NCBI RefSeq assembly: GCF_041260155.1
Contig: NC_091932.1
Location: 5,107,501-5,171,500 of the forward strand
Reading direction: 5' to 3'
Length of the DNA stretch: 64,000 nucleotides
Source: Ptychodera flava
Lineage: Eukaryota; Hemichordata; Enteropneusta; Ptychoderidae
This document shows, in pieces, positions 61,234 through 64,000 of this stretch. The notes beneath the pieces were generated by a model. That model saw only the letters and a program-made list of their open reading frames with translations. It made no database searches and was not told where the DNA came from. The position numbers were made by a program, and so were the translations under genes. Within the stretch, counting starts at the first letter, position 1. Every line of letters starts with the position of its first letter.

Positions 61234-64000
61234 AGCTTTGTAAGGCCGATTGCTATCTTATTTGAGTCCGACCTCTGCTCTACATTTTCGTTAAGATAAA
61301 CTATCAGTCTTGTGATTGGAGCATATTTATTGCGCAACCTTAAATCATGATAATATTCTCTGTTCCAATGTCTGTGTCTTTCGGCCATTGAAGTTATCAA
61401 CTCACTGAGCCATTGGAAGTCTATCTCAGTCCACTATTACGCGATCAGACAACTGACAATGCGAAAGAGCTTGCTGTGTTTCAGAATAAATCGAAGACGT
61501 CTTGGGACTAATCTATTGCCTATGGGAACCCATTCTCTACCCTATCAATTACGTCATGTTTGTTTGTTTGTTCGTTTGTTTTTAATGAAAAAATTGAAAG
61601 ATTTTTCAATCAAACATGTTCCTTGCCATTACTAAGAATGCTAAATGACTCAACTTACATGTATGAAACAGTTGCATACAAATTACCGTATCTTCCCCTT
61701 ATCAGAGAAAGAAAATTAGTGACGTTGTTGTGCAACGTAGAAGAGATGTGAACTGAATGTGCTCACGTGGTTTACAACAGCTTCATTACATAGTAGTATG
61801 CTTCACAGAACAATCAGATATCAGTCAGATCATGTAGCAGATTTAAACAATCATCTTGACACTGCTAATTGCTGCACAGAACAATCTGATATCTGTCAGG
61901 TCAATATCTGTAGCAGGTTTCATCAACTGTAGCAGAGTACTCACGGAGTTATATGACCAATTACAAAACTTCATTAAATATGCAAATGAGCTATTTATTT
62001 ATTAACTAGAAATTGTTCAGTGCTTTACGTGACAATTAGATATTTATCAGATCAATATCTGTAGATTCTTTCACCAAAGTAGGTGCCATAATTTCGGAGA
62101 TATATCACAAATTTCAAAATTCATAAAACATGCAACTGAACCCTCTATTAACTTCAGACTACAAAATACTTCTTAACACAGTCAGATATCTTTCAGGACA
62201 GTATCTGCAGCAGATTTCATCAAATTTGGTGCATTAAATATACAAATGGACTATTTCTTATTTTGACACTGCTCTATGCTTCTCAGTACAATTTGCTATC
62301 TATCAGATCAATATTTGTAGCAGGTGTCATCAAATTTGATGTAAGATTTTCGCAGTTATACTACTAATTACAAAAGTTTATTAAAAATGAGCAGATAATT
62401 GACATGACACTCACAGTATCATCATAATGTTCTGAGATTGTCATCTGTGAAAAGTTTCATGAAATTTTGTGCAGTATTTCTTAAATATGTCGACACTGTC
62501 ATTACTGTCTCCATGGAAAAACCATTATATGAAAAAATGATATGTCATCACTTCATTAACATGCAAGCCACACTGAGCAAAATATATCAGTTGTAGCCAT
62601 TAGCGTTTTGTACATGTCTATCAAAGCTGATTTGAGTCCGTTCATGCATTTTTTAGTTATCGTGTAAACAGACAGACAGACAGATAGACAGATAGACATC
62701 TCTATGGCATTAGCTCACATGTGTGAACATATACTAAGCTAATTACAGTCAAAAACCACAAGAGTCCTGAGATATTTAGTTTCAATTTGCAACTAACAAG
62801 TTAGAACAAAATAAAGGCTTGATACAATTAAACAAAATCCCACGCATTAATTCTGGTGAAATAAATTGGAGGATGTTATCAATAGCATGTCGTTTTCAAA
62901 CTTCACAAGTTGTGACAGTCACTGTCCCATTCGGCTATGGTTGAAATGGACAACTGCCCTTTAGCTTCATGGTTATTTCAAATCCCATCTGTATACTATT
63001 TCAAATCCCATACTAAATGAACAAATTAAATGCAAGCAGTGCGAGTGGTGTTGTAATTTTTCACCATTAAACTAGCAATTTGCATGATCTATATTTACTA
63101 TTTCATATGCTTTCCTGCCACATGTGTAAAATAATCGCAATCATACCAATCCATAATCCAATGACATTTGGTCAGAATGTGGAAGACAATAGTTGTAAAC
63201 ATGGACACAATACAGCACAGAACAGATAGTAAATAGACGGCACACAAACAAAGTCATATTCATGAAAGAAAGATATATGGACCTCTGGCCAGAAGACCAA
63301 GAAGTGATGTCAGGTGTTTCGAAAATAGTAAGCGCATCCTGCCCCACATGTGGTACCCGCCATATATCAATCTGTAAGTCAGATAGGTAGTGGTCACTAA
63401 CTAAGGCCCAATGTCACCGATGCCATCAGCAATCATTTGTCGAAGAGAGATATTGTATTTATCTACCAGCTTGTGATACCTGCCAAAAAAGCGTCTGAAT
63501 GTAGAGACAAGTCTTGCTCTGGTGTAACCTTGATTTAACAGTTTGTAAGAGAGATGGCCATGTCTCTCTACAAAATCACAATATGAACTTCATGCTCTAG
63601 CATATCGAATAAGCTGGGAAATGTATACCCCATAAGCTGGTGAGAGTGGAATATTACTTACGAGGTGTCAGGGGTTTCATTAAGTTTTGAAGTAGGGGGC
63701 CAGAATGGAAAAGTAGACGGCTTGCAGCTGCCATGACCACAAAGCGGTCGTCGTTGGGGGAGGGTCCGGGGCCGAAGGCCGGAAACCCTGTTAATGAGCT
63801 AAAATTTACTTTTTACAGCTCGCAGTCACTTGAATTTCTAGTATTTTCAGGAGAATTGTCAGCAGTGTTCCAGGGCAATTTGTGTTCATATCATAAAAAG
63901 CCATTTTCCTGGGAGATTAGGCCTAAATATAATAATTCATAATTAAAAATGGTAAAATGTGGTAATGTTGACGATAATTTGAACAAAGGAAACTGAAGTC
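61234..64000. other. Upstream of the monooxygenase gene, no gene seen
   Basis: 61234 to about 61790 should hold the promoter, but I see no clear core element. The rest contains diverged repeats (listed separately) and AT-rich sequence with short open frames of no recognisable origin. Confidence 0.5.
61800..62700. repeat. Diverged tandem repeats ending in a CAGA/TAGA microsatellite
   Basis: The motif cagatcaatatctgtagcag, followed by tttcatcaaa and attacaaaattcattaaa, recurs about six times at roughly 100-200-bp spacing with heavy divergence. The block ends at a (CAGA)n/(TAGA)n run near 62669-62698. It looks like an old satellite-bearing mobile repeat. Confidence 0.6.

Overview
The window is eukaryotic, AT-rich, intron-rich and very repeat-rich. 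It is most likely from a marine invertebrate animal, and a deuterostome such as a hemichordate, cephalochordate or echinoderm would fit. The clues are a MOXD1/DBH-like copper monooxygenase gene with short phased exons, a secreted PAN/apple-domain gene, a CR1/Jockey-type LINE, a Crypton-like recombinase remnant, many MITE-like elements and very long tetranucleotide microsatellites. The species cannot be fixed from the sequence alone.

Layout. (1) 1-17.4 kb, plus strand: the 3' part of a gene made of seven tandem two-exon modules. Each module is a ~50-residue Cys-containing helical exon followed by a ~50-75-residue beta-rich exon. I do not recognise the domain. All 15 exons join in one phase-consistent frame (889 aa in the window, 5' end missing). 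Its introns hold large microsatellites, fold-back elements and a Crypton-like fragment. (2) 19.7-23.6 kb: a decayed segmental copy of the 3' half of the monooxygenase gene (minus strand). (3) 23.9-24.4 kb: an inverted-repeat element filled with a palindromic minisatellite. (4) 26.9-42.8 kb, minus strand: a secreted protein gene with six PAN/apple exons. Five of them lie in a near-identical ~1.03-kb tandem array arranged as a dimeric higher-order repeat. Its long first introns hold a degenerate LINE, a ~226-bp satellite carrying DR1-type nuclear-receptor half-sites, a perfect 66-bp-arm hairpin and several MITEs. (5) 42.7-50.6 kb: low-copy repeats that share sequence with the upstream region of the PAN gene, interrupted by three insertions whose empty sites can be read in sister copies. 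(6) 52.9-61.2 kb, minus strand: a complete 12-exon MOXD1/DBH-like monooxygenase gene (635 aa) with all copper ligands and two apparent GC-AG introns. (7) 61.2-64 kb: no gene seen, only diverged repeats.

The main candidate for something undescribed is the tandem two-exon module gene at the left end. The recently amplified PAN exon array is second. Both arrays show an A-B-A-B pattern, so in both the unit that was duplicated was a pair of modules. The monooxygenase and PAN genes encode predicted secretory-pathway proteins on the same strand. No functional link between the three genes can be shown from the sequence.
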